From Microvirga aerophila (GTDB taxonomy: Bacteria; Pseudomonadota; Alphaproteobacteria; Rhizobiales; Beijerinckiaceae): a DNA stretch of 64,000 nt. The position numbers and the translations under genes were made by a program. This document shows, piece by piece, positions 37,227 to 47,039 of the stretch. The DNA lies in NCBI RefSeq assembly GCF_003332305.1, contig NZ_QOIO01000015.1, positions 54,680 to 118,679 of the forward strand, in the 5' to 3' direction. Positions within the stretch are counted from its first letter, which is position 1; every line of letters starts with the position of its first letter. The notes beneath the pieces are model-generated. The model saw only the letters and a list, made by a program, of their open reading frames with translations, made no database searches and was not told the DNA's origin.

Positions 37227-38117
37227 CTAGTGATCGCTGCCAGGTGGTGGAAACAGCGATGCGTAGTGATCGGCGATCTGCCCCGACGTTGTGAACCAGA
37301 CCTCGTCCTTGTGTTGTGCCAAGTGCTCGAGGACACGACGGAAATGTTTGATCCGGAACGGCTGTCCGACGATGAACGTGTGAATAGTGATGCCATAGAC
37401 GAGGGACTGGTGCTTTGATTGTGCCAGCAGCTCGTCGAAGTTATCGATCGCCATATCCGCGAATGCTGGGGCAGTACCATCGTGCATGACGATCATTGGG
37501 ACGTCATTCACCTCATGTGGGTAGGGGACGCTCAGAAGCGGCCCTCCACGGGTCTGCATCCAGACAGGCTGATCATCCATTGGCCAATCGAGCGTATAAG
37601 CGTAGCCGACCTCAGCGAGGAGATCCTCGGTGTTGGCGCTGGGATGGGCCCCAGGACTCATCCAACCGCGTGGCGGCTTCTCTTCGTGCTTCCTGATCGC
37701 ATCTGTCGCCTCTTGAATTAGGCCCGCCTCCGCCTCAGGAGACATTCCATTCTGGTGTTCTGAGTTCGTGCGGCCATGAGCGACAATCTCGTCGCCGCGC
37801 TTGCGATGTGCAGCGACAAGTTCCGGACAATGGTCATAGCATTCGGTGTTCAGGAGAACGGTGATCGGCAGCTGGTACTCTTCGAAAAGCCCAATGAGTC
37901 GCCAGCCCCCGACTCGATTACCGTACTCGCGCCACGCCCAGTTGTAGGTGTTAGGGTGGCTTAAGCCTGGTGAATATGGCAGGCCGAGCCCAGTCCCATA
38001 AGAGAAGTGCTCCACACAGAGCGCGAAATAGACGGCCAGCCTCTTGTCACCCGGCCATGTGAAGGCCGGGCGGTTGACGATTCCTGAGTATGGGAAACGA
38101 CCGTGCGAAGGAAGCAT
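37227..38117 (-). CDS. Polysaccharide deacetylase-family (PuuE-like) hydrolase
   Basis: 296 aa. The NodB/PuuE fold is seen in PITVLLNTECYDHCPELVA, GDEIVAHGRTNSEHQNGM (metal-binding H motif) and GWMSPGAHPSANTEDLLAEVGY. Length and the E-H-Q-x-G motif match the peptidoglycan deacetylase/PuuE branch, whose PuuE members hydrolyse allantoin. Here an N-acyl or cyclic ureide substrate is a fair inference. Second gene of the catabolic half of the operon. Confidence 0.82.
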   Translation of the reverse strand: MLPSHGRFPYSGIVNRPAFTWPGDKRLAVYFALCVEHFSYGTGLGLPYSPGLSHPNTYNWAWREYGNRVGGWRLIGLFEEYQLPITVLLNTECYDHCPELVAAHRKRGDEIVAHGRTNSEHQNGMSPEAEAGLIQEATDAIRKHEEKPPRGWMSPGAHPSANTEDLLAEVGYAYTLDWPMDDQPVWMQTRGGPLLSVPYPHEVNDVPMIVMHDGTAPAFADMAIDNFDELLAQSKHQSLVYGITIHTFIVGQPFRIKHFRRVLEHLAQHKDEVWFTTSGQIADHYASLFPPPGSDH

Positions 38118-38134
38118 CGTTGCCTCGCTATAGA

Positions 38135-39103
38135 TTAGGGACGGTAATCGCTCGGCGCAACGACGTTGCTCAAGTCGACGGAGGACAGGTTGTCCGATGT
38201 GACCAGAAGCGCCGGTAGCACAACTTCCTTTTCGACAGGCTGCTTGTTGGCTGCGGCCACGGCCTGCTTCAACGCGGCGCGGCCCTGCGCTACGACTTGC
38301 TGGATTGACGTACAGACCAGCTCACTGTCCTTGAGGAGTTGTTGCGCCGTCGGGCTCAGGTTGGACGCTGAGACCTTGACGCCCTTCAGCTTTCCTGCCG
38401 ACTTCAGCGCGGAGACCACGCCAGCCGCCATGTCATCCGTTGCGGCATAAACGCCGTTCAGATCAGGAAACCGCTGCGTCCAGTCTTCTGCGGTCGTAAG
38501 TGCCGCATTCCGATTGTCCGCAAGACGAGACTCCGCCACGATTTTCATGTCCGGCGCCTCCTTGGACAGGGTATCTTTGAATCCTTTTGCGCGTTGATCT
38601 GACCAGGCTTGTCCAGTCGGGCCAGCCATCATTGCGACATTGCCCTTATTCCCGAGCGCCTTTGAAAGGCACTGAGCCTGGAGCTTGCCCATGTCGTAGT
38701 GGTCTGCACTGACGGTGGAAACGAGCTTTGGTGTGTTTGGCGGGGACGAAATTCCGACGACGGGAATCCCTCGCTCAATCGCCTGCTCGACAACTGCCTT
38801 TATCGCATCTCCGTTCGTCGCCCCGACGATGATTGCGTCGACCTTGCGCTGCATCAGGTCCTGAATCTGAGCGATCTGCTGACTCGAATTGGCGTCGCCA
38901 CCGGCGTTCAGCTTGAGGACCTTGGCCCCAGATTTCTTAGCTTCATCCTCGATTCCATACACAGCAGAAATCCAAAAGGAGGAGGCGAGATTGGGAACAG
39001 CTACACCAATCGTCTTTTCTTGAGCCACGGCTGTGCTCACCACCGTCGCGATCGAGGCAAGAAGGCTGAGGCCTCCAAGAAGCGTCATCGTCGTCTTTCT
39101 CAT
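38135..39103 (-). CDS. Periplasmic sugar-type ABC substrate-binding protein
   Basis: 322 aa. Signal peptide 1-27 (TTMTLLGGLSLLASIATVVSTAVA), then the type I periplasmic binding fold: VAVPNLASSFWISAVYGIEDEAKK, AIIVGATNGDAIKAVVEQA, PNTPKLVSTVSADHYDMGKL and GVYAATDDMAAGVVSALK. This is the ribose/RbsB-like class. It overlaps the permease gene by four bases, so it belongs to the same importer. Confidence 0.92.
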   Translation of the reverse strand: MRKTTMTLLGGLSLLASIATVVSTAVAQEKTIGVAVPNLASSFWISAVYGIEDEAKKSGAKVLKLNAGGDANSSQQIAQIQDLMQRKVDAIIVGATNGDAIKAVVEQAIERGIPVVGISSPPNTPKLVSTVSADHYDMGKLQAQCLSKALGNKGNVAMMAGPTGQAWSDQRAKGFKDTLSKEAPDMKIVAESRLADNRNAALTTAEDWTQRFPDLNGVYAATDDMAAGVVSALKSAGKLKGVKVSASNLSPTAQQLLKDSELVCTSIQQVVAQGRAALKQAVAAANKQPVEKEVVLPALLVTSDNLSSVDLSNVVAPSDYRP

Positions 39104-40071
39104 GTTCGACTCCTTGAGTTAACTTGGGCGAGGTGCCGGATGGCATATTCGAGGAGGCCTGAGCCAATGATCACCAGGCCAACCGCGATCTGGGCAACGA
39201 AGGGCGAGACGCCCTGAAGGTTCAGGCCGGTGAGGAGAACCTGAACAAAGGCTGCTCCGAGCACGACGGAGGACACGCGGGCGACTCCGCCTGACAGCGC
39301 GGTTCCGCCGATTACAGCCGCCGCAATAGATTGTAACTCCATGCCCGTTCCCTCGGTTGGGAGACCGGTTCCCGCCCGAATGGTCAGCAGCACACCGGCA
39401 AGGCCGGCATAAAAACCGCAGAGTTGGTAGGCTCGGATCTGCGTGCGGGCAAAGCTGATGCCAACCAAATGAATCGCGTCAGGGTTCGAGCCTAGCATGA
39501 GGATGCGCCGTCCCACTGCGAGGCGGTTCAGAATCCAGGCGGCGAGCCCGACGAAGGCAACGGCTCCCCAATAGGCCGGCGGCAATCCAAGAACCGGATC
39601 GAATGCCAGCCGAGCGGCTGTGGCTGTGTCATTGAGCGGCACGACCTGCCCGTCGTCCGTGAGCAGCAGCGAGAGGCCGCGAACCCCGACCAACATTCCC
39701 AGGGTGGCAACAATCGGCTGGACGCCGACGAACCCAATGAGAACCCCGTTCAAGGTTCCAACGCCAAGACCGGCTAAGGGACCGAGGAAGAGACCTGGTA
39801 AGCCGAAGAAATTGGCGCCAAGCGCAGCGATGGTGCTCGATAGAGCAACCGTCGCACCCACTGAGATATCAAAGCCGCGGGACGCGATGGCGAACATCTG
39901 ACCGACGGCCAAGAGCCCCAGAATCCACATCTGAGCGACAATGCTCTGAAGATTGCCTGTGTTGAGAAACTCGGGTGCGGTGATTGCAAATGCGAGGACC
40001 CCAATCCCAAGACATAAGGGTGCCACGAGGAAACGTCCGCCGAAGCGAGGGATCGGGGCATGAACTCTCAT
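39100..40071 (-). CDS. RbsC-like ABC permease (1)
   Basis: 323 aa from MRVHAPIPRF at 40071. About eight to ten membrane segments, with the conserved loop GFDISVGATVALSSTI and GGTALSGGVARVSSV, the RbsC signature. The ATG overlaps the stop of the second permease gene (ATGA), and its own end overlaps the binding-protein gene, so all are translationally coupled. Confidence 0.92.
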   Translation of the reverse strand: MRVHAPIPRFGGRFLVAPLCLGIGVLAFAITAPEFLNTGNLQSIVAQMWILGLLAVGQMFAIASRGFDISVGATVALSSTIAALGANFFGLPGLFLGPLAGLGVGTLNGVLIGFVGVQPIVATLGMLVGVRGLSLLLTDDGQVVPLNDTATAARLAFDPVLGLPPAYWGAVAFVGLAAWILNRLAVGRRILMLGSNPDAIHLVGISFARTQIRAYQLCGFYAGLAGVLLTIRAGTGLPTEGTGMELQSIAAAVIGGTALSGGVARVSSVVLGAAFVQVLLTGLNLQGVSPFVAQIAVGLVIIGSGLLEYAIRHLAQVNSRSRT

Positions 40072-41066
40072 TGTGTCCCGCCTCGTCTGGCGAGAAGATG
40101 CCACGCCATCTGGATTGGGCCAGACGCTCTTTGCAAAACGACCGTTCCAAGGATGACAGCTGCCATCATAAGTTGCTGGTAGGCGACAGGGAGGTTCAGC
40201 AGAACGACTGCATTGTTCATCATGGCGATGATCAGCACGCCGCAGACGACCTGTGAGGCGCGCCCCTGCCCTCCCGAGAGCGGGATGCCTCCGATGGCGC
40301 AGGCCGCGATAGTTTCGAAGGGCAGATTGGGAGCAAGGCCTGGTTGGCCTGATCCAACACGGCTCGTCAGGATAACGGATGCTACCGCGCAGAACCCTGA
40401 GGCAACGATGTAGCCCGCGAAAATGGTGAGCCTGACCCTGATCCCTGACAATCTCGCAGCTTCGGAATTAGCTCCCACCAGATACCAGAGGCGACCTATG
40501 TGGGTGTGGGTGAGGAGCCCATAGAGAGCAATGAGGCTCAGGACTGCGGCAATGATCGGCACAGGCACACCGCCAATGCGACCGCGCGCTGGCCAGGTGA
40601 AGGCGTCGGTGAGGGGAGCGTCAATCGGAAGCCCGCCGGCTAGCGTTGCAGCAAGGCCGGCCACGGCCATAAGCATACCCAGTGTGACGAGAAAGGGTGG
40701 GAGGTCAAAACGTGCAATGAGTGCTCCATTCAAAGCACCCACTAACAGAACAACCGCCGCTCCTGCCGCAAAACCTCCAGCAATCCCCAGGTCAGGCAGC
40801 GTTAGGACCGTCATGATGCTCGCGAGTGCGACTGAGGATCCAAATGAAAACTCGATTCCACCAAGGATGAGCACAATCGCCTGACCACACGCGACAATGC
40901 AGAGAATAGAGGCGATGCGTAGGACGTTCTCTATGTTCCCGAAAGTCGCAAAGCGGGGGACAGCAAGTGCAAAGAGCACGAAGACGGTAAGCGTGAGCCA
41001 AGCAGATGCCGGAGGAATAAATCGATTTTTGATGCTTTGCTTCATGGGAACCGTAAGAGCCGTCAA
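40068..41066 (-). CDS. RbsC-like ABC permease (2)
   Basis: About 332 aa from a TTG overlapping the ATPase stop (TTGA), with GGGAGG eight bases upstream; the first ATG is seven residues later. Membrane segments with GGIEFSFGSSVALASIMTV and IGGIPLSGGQGRASQV. Two different permease subunits suggest a heterodimeric channel. Confidence 0.9.
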   Translation of the reverse strand: MTALTVPMKQSIKNRFIPPASAWLTLTVFVLFALAVPRFATFGNIENVLRIASILCIVACGQAIVLILGGIEFSFGSSVALASIMTVLTLPDLGIAGGFAAGAAVVLLVGALNGALIARFDLPPFLVTLGMLMAVAGLAATLAGGLPIDAPLTDAFTWPARGRIGGVPVPIIAAVLSLIALYGLLTHTHIGRLWYLVGANSEAARLSGIRVRLTIFAGYIVASGFCAVASVILTSRVGSGQPGLAPNLPFETIAACAIGGIPLSGGQGRASQVVCGVLIIAMMNNAVVLLNLPVAYQQLMMAAVILGTVVLQRASGPIQMAWHLLARRGGTQ

Positions 41067-42598
41067 GCAGCCGCCCTCCCTGCCAGGGATTGCATGAGAG
41101 CGGCTCGGCCGGCTCCCCAAGGGAGTTCACATTCAACATTTCCATGGCGCACGACCAGGATACGATGAGAGAGAGCCATCACTTCATCGAGGTCGCTTGA
41201 AGCCAGCACAACAGCAGCTCCATTTCGAGCGGCTTCAATGATTGCTTCATGAATCGTCTCTCGGGCCGCAATATCAACGCCGCGGGTTGGCTCAAGAACG
41301 ATCAAAGCACGGAGCTGCGGCAAAGATAAGCTGCGCGATATGAGGAGCTTTTGCTGGTTGCCCCCACTGAAATTACCAGCCTGCAGATCTGGTTGAAAGG
41401 GATGCAGCTTAAGGCGTTGCAGCCATGGCAAGATGCTTTCACTCTCTACCTCTCGGTGAAGAATGCCGTGGGTCGAGAAGCTTTTGATTATAGATGCAGA
41501 GGCGTTTTGCAGCGCCGTCAACATCGGAAACAGCCCTTCCGCATGGCGGTCGCTGGGAACATAGCCAATGCCAGCAGCAACGGCTCTTCCACGATCACCC
41601 AAAGGGATGGCCCGCTCGCCGACCTTCAACATGCCTGAGACGGTAGAGCAAGCGCCAGCCAGAGCCGATGCTAGTTCAAGCATCCCCGAGCCAACCAGGC
41701 CGGCAAGTCCAACGATTTCGCCGGCGCGAACCGCAACGTCAAATGGCGATGAGTTCGCGTGAAGTTGAAGCTTGCTTGCGCGAAGCGTGACGTCTCCAGG
41801 GGGCGGCAGATCTCGGATCGCAATATCGACGGCCTCTCCGAGCATCGCGCGAACCAGATCTGTGCGGGTCAGAGTTGCGCGTGGCTCCCCATCGATGACC
41901 GTCCGACCGTCCCGCAGCACTGTAACATCGTCGGCGAGAGCATCGATCTCATCGAATTTGTGGCTAATGAACAGAACGGCAGTTTGTTGGGAGCACAGAG
42001 TGCGGACGACGCCAAAGAGGCGCTCAGCCTCCTCCTGGGTCAGTGCAGCGGTCGGCTCATCAAGCACCAGAACCTTGCACTTCTGCCCGAGGCCGCGGGC
42101 AATCTCCACAAGCTGTCTTTCGCCGATTGAAAGGGCTTCAACAGGCGTCTCGGGATCCAGATCGAGCCCGACGGCTTTGAGCCAGGTCTCTGCTTCTTGG
42201 CGGCTGATGGTGGCGGACTTCGCCGAAAGGCTTTTCGTGCTGCCATATGAAAAGGCCGAGAGATTCTCGACGATGCTGAGATGGGGAAACAGGCTCAGGT
42301 GCTGGTAGATCGGAATAATTCCGGCTGCGATGGCGTCCTGAACGGAACGGAAGCGTGCGGCAGAGCCATCGATCGTGATTGCGCCTTGTTCGTGCTGAAT
42401 GGCCCCGACAATGATCTTCACCATCGTACTCTTGCCGGCCCCGTTCTCTCCAAGAAGGGCGTGAACCCGTCCGGGAAAGAGGCGTAGGGACGCAGCGCGA
42501 AGAGCACAGGTTGCACCGTAGTGCTTTGCAACTCCCTTGACCTCGAAGACAGGCGCAACGGATGTTGTCACAAGCCCTCCCTTTGTCGGGTCTGGCAC
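41063..42598 (-). CDS. Sugar ABC transporter ATP-binding protein (RbsA-like)
   Basis: 511 aa with two ATPase halves. The first has Walker A GENGAGKST, signature LSIGERQLVEIARGL and VLVLDEPTAALTQEE; the second has a degenerate P-loop region (AGLVGSGMLELA) and FSGGNQQKLLISRSL with VLEPTRGVDIAARETI, as in RbsA/XylG-type proteins. First gene of the eight-gene operon; starts GTG at 42598. The divergent LysR gene begins 200 bases away. Confidence 0.92.
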   Translation of the reverse strand: MPDPTKGGLVTTSVAPVFEVKGVAKHYGATCALRAASLRLFPGRVHALLGENGAGKSTMVKIIVGAIQHEQGAITIDGSAARFRSVQDAIAAGIIPIYQHLSLFPHLSIVENLSAFSYGSTKSLSAKSATISRQEAETWLKAVGLDLDPETPVEALSIGERQLVEIARGLGQKCKVLVLDEPTAALTQEEAERLFGVVRTLCSQQTAVLFISHKFDEIDALADDVTVLRDGRTVIDGEPRATLTRTDLVRAMLGEAVDIAIRDLPPPGDVTLRASKLQLHANSSPFDVAVRAGEIVGLAGLVGSGMLELASALAGACSTVSGMLKVGERAIPLGDRGRAVAAGIGYVPSDRHAEGLFPMLTALQNASASIIKSFSTHGILHREVESESILPWLQRLKLHPFQPDLQAGNFSGGNQQKLLISRSLSLPQLRALIVLEPTRGVDIAARETIHEAIIEAARNGAAVVLASSDLDEVMALSHRILVVRHGNVECELPWGAGRAALMQSLAGRAAA

Positions 42599-42798
42599 TG
42601 GCTGCAGGTGCCTGGCGGCGCTCCTCAGCCAGAGAATCCCTTGAATAGGATCAAAGCTAGAGGACTTCTCGGTGCGCCAACAAATGAATAATTGGGCGCC
42701 ATGGATGACAATAGCTCATGCATGAGCAAGGGAGCGGGGCTGGATCTCCGAACAATATCGGGTAGGCTTGCGATAAGATGGCCTCGGGATCCAGGACC

Positions 42799-43767
42799 AT
42801 GCGACGCAAGCTTCCTCCGTTATCCGCTCTGCGAGCTTTCGAGGCTGCGGCACGAACTTTGTCCTTTACTAAGGCTGCGGAGGAACTGCTGGTTACCCAG
42901 GGCGCCGTCAGTCGCCAGATTCGGCTTCTGGAGGAGCATCTGGGCGTGGCACTGTTCACGAGGTCGATCCGCAAGGTTGAGCTCACACCTGAAGGCGAAC
43001 AATATTCTATATCGATAGGAAGGGCCCTCGACGAGGTTGAGAATGCAACCGGACGCCTGCGACGCGACGGCCGTCGGGAGGTCATAACGATCAGCGTTCT
43101 CCCAACGATCTCGTCGTTTTGGCTCATGCCGCGTCTTGCTGCATTCTCGGAAGCACAAGGCAAAGCCGAGGTGCGCATCATCAACTCAATTGAGCCGGTG
43201 GACCTTCAGGCAAAAGGCGCGGATCTGGCGATCCGTGTTGGTCGTATCCCGGGAGAGGAATTCGGTGCCGACAACCCGAGAATAGAAATGGACATGGTCA
43301 CGGATTGGCGTGGCATCCATTCGGACTTGCTGTTCCCCGATGTACTTGCCCCTGTCTGCGCTCAACAGCTGATTGATGCAAATGACCCAGTTATGTCGAT
43401 TGACGACCTCGCGCGTTACCGGCTTATTCATGTCACGACGCGCCGATATGCCTGGCATGACTGGCTCAAGGCGAACGGATCCTCGCTAGATCCCGACCAG
43501 GATGCGCTTTATTTCGGACACTTCTTTATGGCGATGGAAGCAGCGCGTTCTGGTAAGGGAGTCGCGATTGTACCCACCGTGCTGCTCAGACATTACGAAG
43601 CAGCCCGCGACCTGATCTGTCCGTTCAAGCCCGGGATACGCAGCGCCGGAAACTATCACCTGCTCTTCCATGAGAGCCGTGCGGCGGATCCGCACCTAAC
43701 TCTGTTCAGACAATGGCTGGCCGAGGAGGCGTCAACCGAGCGTGAGGCGGACCTCTACGTGAAATAA
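42799..43767 (+). CDS. LysR-family transcriptional regulator (GcvA-like)
   Basis: 322 aa from MRRKLPPLSALRAFEAAART. Winged helix-turn-helix (about 20-60: TKAAEELLVTQGAVSRQIRLLEEHLGV) and a periplasmic-binding-like effector domain (about 90-300). The N terminus is of the GcvA type. Divergent from the ABC/amidase operon, so it most likely controls it by sensing a pathway intermediate. Confidence 0.9.
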   Translation: MRRKLPPLSALRAFEAAARTLSFTKAAEELLVTQGAVSRQIRLLEEHLGVALFTRSIRKVELTPEGEQYSISIGRALDEVENATGRLRRDGRREVITISVLPTISSFWLMPRLAAFSEAQGKAEVRIINSIEPVDLQAKGADLAIRVGRIPGEEFGADNPRIEMDMVTDWRGIHSDLLFPDVLAPVCAQQLIDANDPVMSIDDLARYRLIHVTTRRYAWHDWLKANGSSLDPDQDALYFGHFFMAMEAARSGKGVAIVPTVLLRHYEAARDLICPFKPGIRSAGNYHLLFHESRAADPHLTLFRQWLAEEASTEREADLYVK

Positions 43768-43920
43768 CATCAAAGGCGCTATCGTAATCCGCTGCCAAAT
43801 TCCTGAGAGAAAGCAGCTCATGCTAGCGGTGAGGACCGCGCACCTGCACAAGGCGAAGCACCTCCTTCGCGCAAGATTCCTGGAATTGAAGGGCGGGGGG
43901 ACTCTGCTGAATTCGTGGTC
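43768..43920. other. Intergenic stretch, no gene seen
   Basis: No frame with family resemblance between the LysR stop codon and the dispersed repeat. It includes a G-run (GGGCGGGGGG, about 43891-43900). Confidence 0.4.
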
Positions 43921-44030
43921 TGGCACCCAGGTGAGGATTGTACCTTAAACGCCGGTACATCAGCAAAATCAATGGCTTAACCTAGCCCTAATTTAACCGT
44001 GTGTACCACCGCTATGTACTCATGTCGAGC
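43921..44030 (+). repeat. Dispersed 110-base repeat, copy B
   Basis: Matches 14781-14889 at both ends and in the middle. Contains TGTACC, nine bases, GGTACA, a perfect inverted repeat of the kind bound by tyrosine recombinases, then GTGTGTACCACC and TGTACTCATGTCGAGC. As in copy A, a terminator of near-identical sequence follows about 60 bases later. Confidence 0.6.
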
Positions 44031-44085
44031 GAGCGAAAGCACAGTGCGTCCTCTCCCATAAGCCCTACCTTACTGATCTGCTCTA

Positions 44086-44116
44086 TGAAAAAGGCCCCGG
44101 AATTCTCCGAGGCCTT
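44086..44116 (-). terminator. Terminator of the hydantoinase/DUF917 operon
   Basis: On the minus strand AAGGCCTCGGA and TCCGGGGCCTT form a stem with a four-base loop and a T-run (TTTTTC). It lies about 125 bases past the hydantoinase stop codon at 44242 and nearly matches the groEL terminator. Confidence 0.65.
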
Positions 44117-44241
44117 GTAATCATAGTGAGTGGGCTCTGGAGGGCCTATTCACCAACCGGAGCAGTATCATGTCCCTATATCCCAGCAGTCATAGTCTCG
44201 GCGGGATCAGACGGGTCGGGTACGTCGTCTGATCCCAAGGA

Positions 44242-45798
44242 TTAAGCAACGAGCCGCACCCGTGGCCTGCTGATGGTGCCGACGACACGTGCTCGAACGC
44301 GGCGCGCATCTCCGGGCAGATAGGCAATCGGGATATCCTCCGCATCAACCAAGCTGATCGACTTCGGATCGGCGCCTGCCTCTACTGCTCGGCTGGTCGC
44401 GATCTCCTGGGCTGCGGCGATAGCAGCATCGCGCGTCAGTCCAGAGAAGACTTGGTCAACCTCGCCAGAGACTTGAGCCATGGCGGCCCCAAGGGCATTA
44501 GCAACGCCTGCATGCGGCACGCGAATGACCTCGCTGACACCTTCAAGCTGATCCGGAACGAGGAAGGCACCCCCGCCGACCACGATAACCGGAGTGTCGC
44601 CAGCCGATGTCTTCATCCGATCGACGCCATCCTCGATCATGGCATGGATGCCGGCGAGGTGCTTGGCGACGAGCGCACGGTCCAGGTGGCGGACTCTGTC
44701 CTTATCGCCGATCTCGACCAATCCGGCCGCAACCGCGATATCCGTCGTTGTGAGCGTGCTCCCCCCGAAGACGAGCGCCTCTTCCGTAATGCGGTAACCG
44801 ACGCTCCGGGGGCCGATCTTGCCGGTGTTGGGGTCAATGATCGTGCCACCTCCGAGGCCCATCGGCAGCAAATCGGGCATGCGGAACAGCGTACGCACGC
44901 CGCCAACCTCGACGATGTTATTGGCCTCACGTGGAAATCCGTTGACGAGATAACCAATGTCACTGGTCGTTCCGCCGACGTCGATAACCATTCCTTCGTC
45001 CCGGCCGGATAGGAAGGCCGCCCCGCGCATGGAATTGGTAGGGCCCGAGGCGAAGCTGTAGACAGGGTTCGCGGCAGCGACCTCAGCCAGAACCACCGTT
45101 CCATCGTTCTGAGTTAGATAGAATGGTGCTCGGATGCCGACGCTCGCGAGCGCACTACGGAAGGCGTCGACGGTTTTCTTCCCAAGGCTCTGGAGCGAAG
45201 CGTTAAGCAGCGTAACGTTCTCGCGCTCCAGCAGCCCGATGCGACCGAGCCGATGCGAGAGCGTGATGCGCGCCTCCGGCAGAACCGAAGTGACGATCTC
45301 TGCCGCCTCGAGCTCGCATTCCGCGGTGAGCGGCGAAAAGAGAGCCGTAATGCCCACCGCTGTGATCCCCGCATCACGGATCTGCATCGCAGCGTCCTGG
45401 ATAGCGTCTTTGTCCAGCGGCACGAGCGGGCGCCCATCATATTCATGTCCGCCCTCGACCATGAACCTGAGCGGATTCACGGCCTCACGTAGATCCGCCG
45501 GCCAATCGACCATGGGAAGCAGCGAGGCCGATGCCGGCATGGCGATTCGGATCGCGGCAACCCGGTCAAGCCGGGCACGCTCGACTACCGCATTGGTGAA
45601 ATGCGTCGTGCCGATCATAACGGCGTCGAGATCATGCACTGCGTCAGCATGGCTCTGAACCAGATGCTCAATGCTTTTCACAACGCCGGACATCACATCC
45701 GCCGTCGTGGGTGATTTCACAGCTCCCAGAACTGTCGTGGAGTCGATCAGGACGGCGTCCGTATTGGTGCCGCCAACGTCAATGCCGATGCGTTTCAT
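44242..45798 (-). CDS. Hydantoinase/oxoprolinase-family protein, HyuA-like
   Basis: 518 aa. ASKHA-type nucleotide site at the N terminus (GIDVGGTNTDAVLID), TTHFTNAVVER and the second phosphate motif MVIDVGGTTSDIGYL near 290, then MGLGGGTII. ATP-dependent cleavage of cyclic amides (hydantoins, oxoproline, or N-methylhydantoin) is the known activity; a separate HyuB is absent. Its ATG overlaps the stop of the DUF917 gene (45795-45798), so the two are coupled. Confidence 0.9.
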   Translation of the reverse strand: MKRIGIDVGGTNTDAVLIDSTTVLGAVKSPTTADVMSGVVKSIEHLVQSHADAVHDLDAVMIGTTHFTNAVVERARLDRVAAIRIAMPASASLLPMVDWPADLREAVNPLRFMVEGGHEYDGRPLVPLDKDAIQDAAMQIRDAGITAVGITALFSPLTAECELEAAEIVTSVLPEARITLSHRLGRIGLLERENVTLLNASLQSLGKKTVDAFRSALASVGIRAPFYLTQNDGTVVLAEVAAANPVYSFASGPTNSMRGAAFLSGRDEGMVIDVGGTTSDIGYLVNGFPREANNIVEVGGVRTLFRMPDLLPMGLGGGTIIDPNTGKIGPRSVGYRITEEALVFGGSTLTTTDIAVAAGLVEIGDKDRVRHLDRALVAKHLAGIHAMIEDGVDRMKTSAGDTPVIVVGGGAFLVPDQLEGVSEVIRVPHAGVANALGAAMAQVSGEVDQVFSGLTRDAAIAAAQEIATSRAVEAGADPKSISLVDAEDIPIAYLPGDARRVRARVVGTISRPRVRLVA

Positions 45799-46874
45799 GC
45801 TGCGAATACCGATTTGAACTCGAGGTCATAGCCGAAGGCCCGGGGACCGACATGGTCGAGTCCCTTCGGTGTGAGCAGGATCTCTGGAGCCGGGAGGGCA
45901 ATAACCGTCACTCGCTGGCCGTAACGTAGCGTCTCTGTGCCAATCGCTTCCCCGGAGACCGTGTCGAGCACGCAGATCAGATCCGGCGTCATCACCACAG
46001 GCTCACCGTCCCGGAACCCGACCGCCCACTCGTTCTGGAACGCAAGCTCCATTTTGCTACCGCGATCGGTATCAAGCCCTTCCAGCTTGGCTGCGCCACG
46101 CAAGAAGCCACCGGTCGTGCGGCGGTCGACATCAGCTACCTTGCCCTTGAACACGATTTTACCCCCCTCGTGCGCGAGCACGGCGGCAATCGGATCTTCA
46201 TGAGCTGCACGGGCCTTCAGGACGGCCTGTCCAAGGCGGGTTGCCTTGGTGACAGTGTGGAGAACCCCCCACTCCTTGACCTCCTTGCCCGTACGTGGAG
46301 CTTTGCAGGTAGCTGAGGTCGAGCCAACCTCGGTGCAGACCTTGCGCGAGATCCGCTCCATCCATTTCCACGATGCAGCGCGGGTGACCAACACCTCGTT
46401 GTCGCGGCAATCGACCAAGCTCAGAGGATACATCTGCAGATCGCCGATAGCGAAACTCGTCATCTGGGCCTCGGGGTAGGCCCGGCCCATCGCATCCGCA
46501 TCCACCACAGGACGATCAAGAACTGCCCCGGCAAGGAATGGCGAGATCGCGTTGCCGCCGCCAATCTCCACACTCATGATCGCGCGGAACTGCTTGCCAA
46601 TGTAATCTTCCATCACCAGCACAGAGCGGGCGAGATGGACGGGATCGACAAGGCGTTCTTGGCCGACGAGCGGCGCACCCATCTTCGAGACGACGGCGAC
46701 GTAATCGTCATCCTCTAGCGCGAGCGGATCAAGCAGGCGGCAAGTCTTTCCGTCGGCATAAAGTTGCTTCAGGTTGAGCTGGGCAAGATAAGGACTCCCC
46801 CCGCCTCCGGTGCCAAGAATCCAGGCGCCGATAGCGAGCGGATCAATCTCTTCCGCTGCGAATTCGCGGATCAT
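45795..46874 (-). CDS. DUF917-family protein
   Basis: 359 aa. AWILGTGGGGSPYL at the start (glycine loop), MSVEIGGGNAISPFLAG and MELAFQNEWAVGFRDGEPVV. DUF917 proteins usually sit beside hydantoinase/oxoprolinase genes, as here, and may be part of the same enzyme complex; activity unknown. Strong ribosome site GGAGGTGAC before the ATG. The gene is divergent from the AroM-LuxR gene. Confidence 0.87.
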   Translation of the reverse strand: MIREFAAEEIDPLAIGAWILGTGGGGSPYLAQLNLKQLYADGKTCRLLDPLALEDDDYVAVVSKMGAPLVGQERLVDPVHLARSVLVMEDYIGKQFRAIMSVEIGGGNAISPFLAGAVLDRPVVDADAMGRAYPEAQMTSFAIGDLQMYPLSLVDCRDNEVLVTRAASWKWMERISRKVCTEVGSTSATCKAPRTGKEVKEWGVLHTVTKATRLGQAVLKARAAHEDPIAAVLAHEGGKIVFKGKVADVDRRTTGGFLRGAAKLEGLDTDRGSKMELAFQNEWAVGFRDGEPVVMTPDLICVLDTVSGEAIGTETLRYGQRVTVIALPAPEILLTPKGLDHVGPRAFGYDLEFKSVFAA

Positions 46875-47039
46875 TCTGTCACCTCCGGTTACGCTGGTGA
46901 CGATACCGAGCTGGTGAAGCCCCTGAAATAAGGGTGTGCACCTAATCCGTTTGGCCCTAAATTGGCACCCTCCGCCCCGAAGTGGCTTGCTCCAACGCGC
47001 CGCCGTGGGTTAAATTCTATAAGGGCAGGAATAGGTTAG

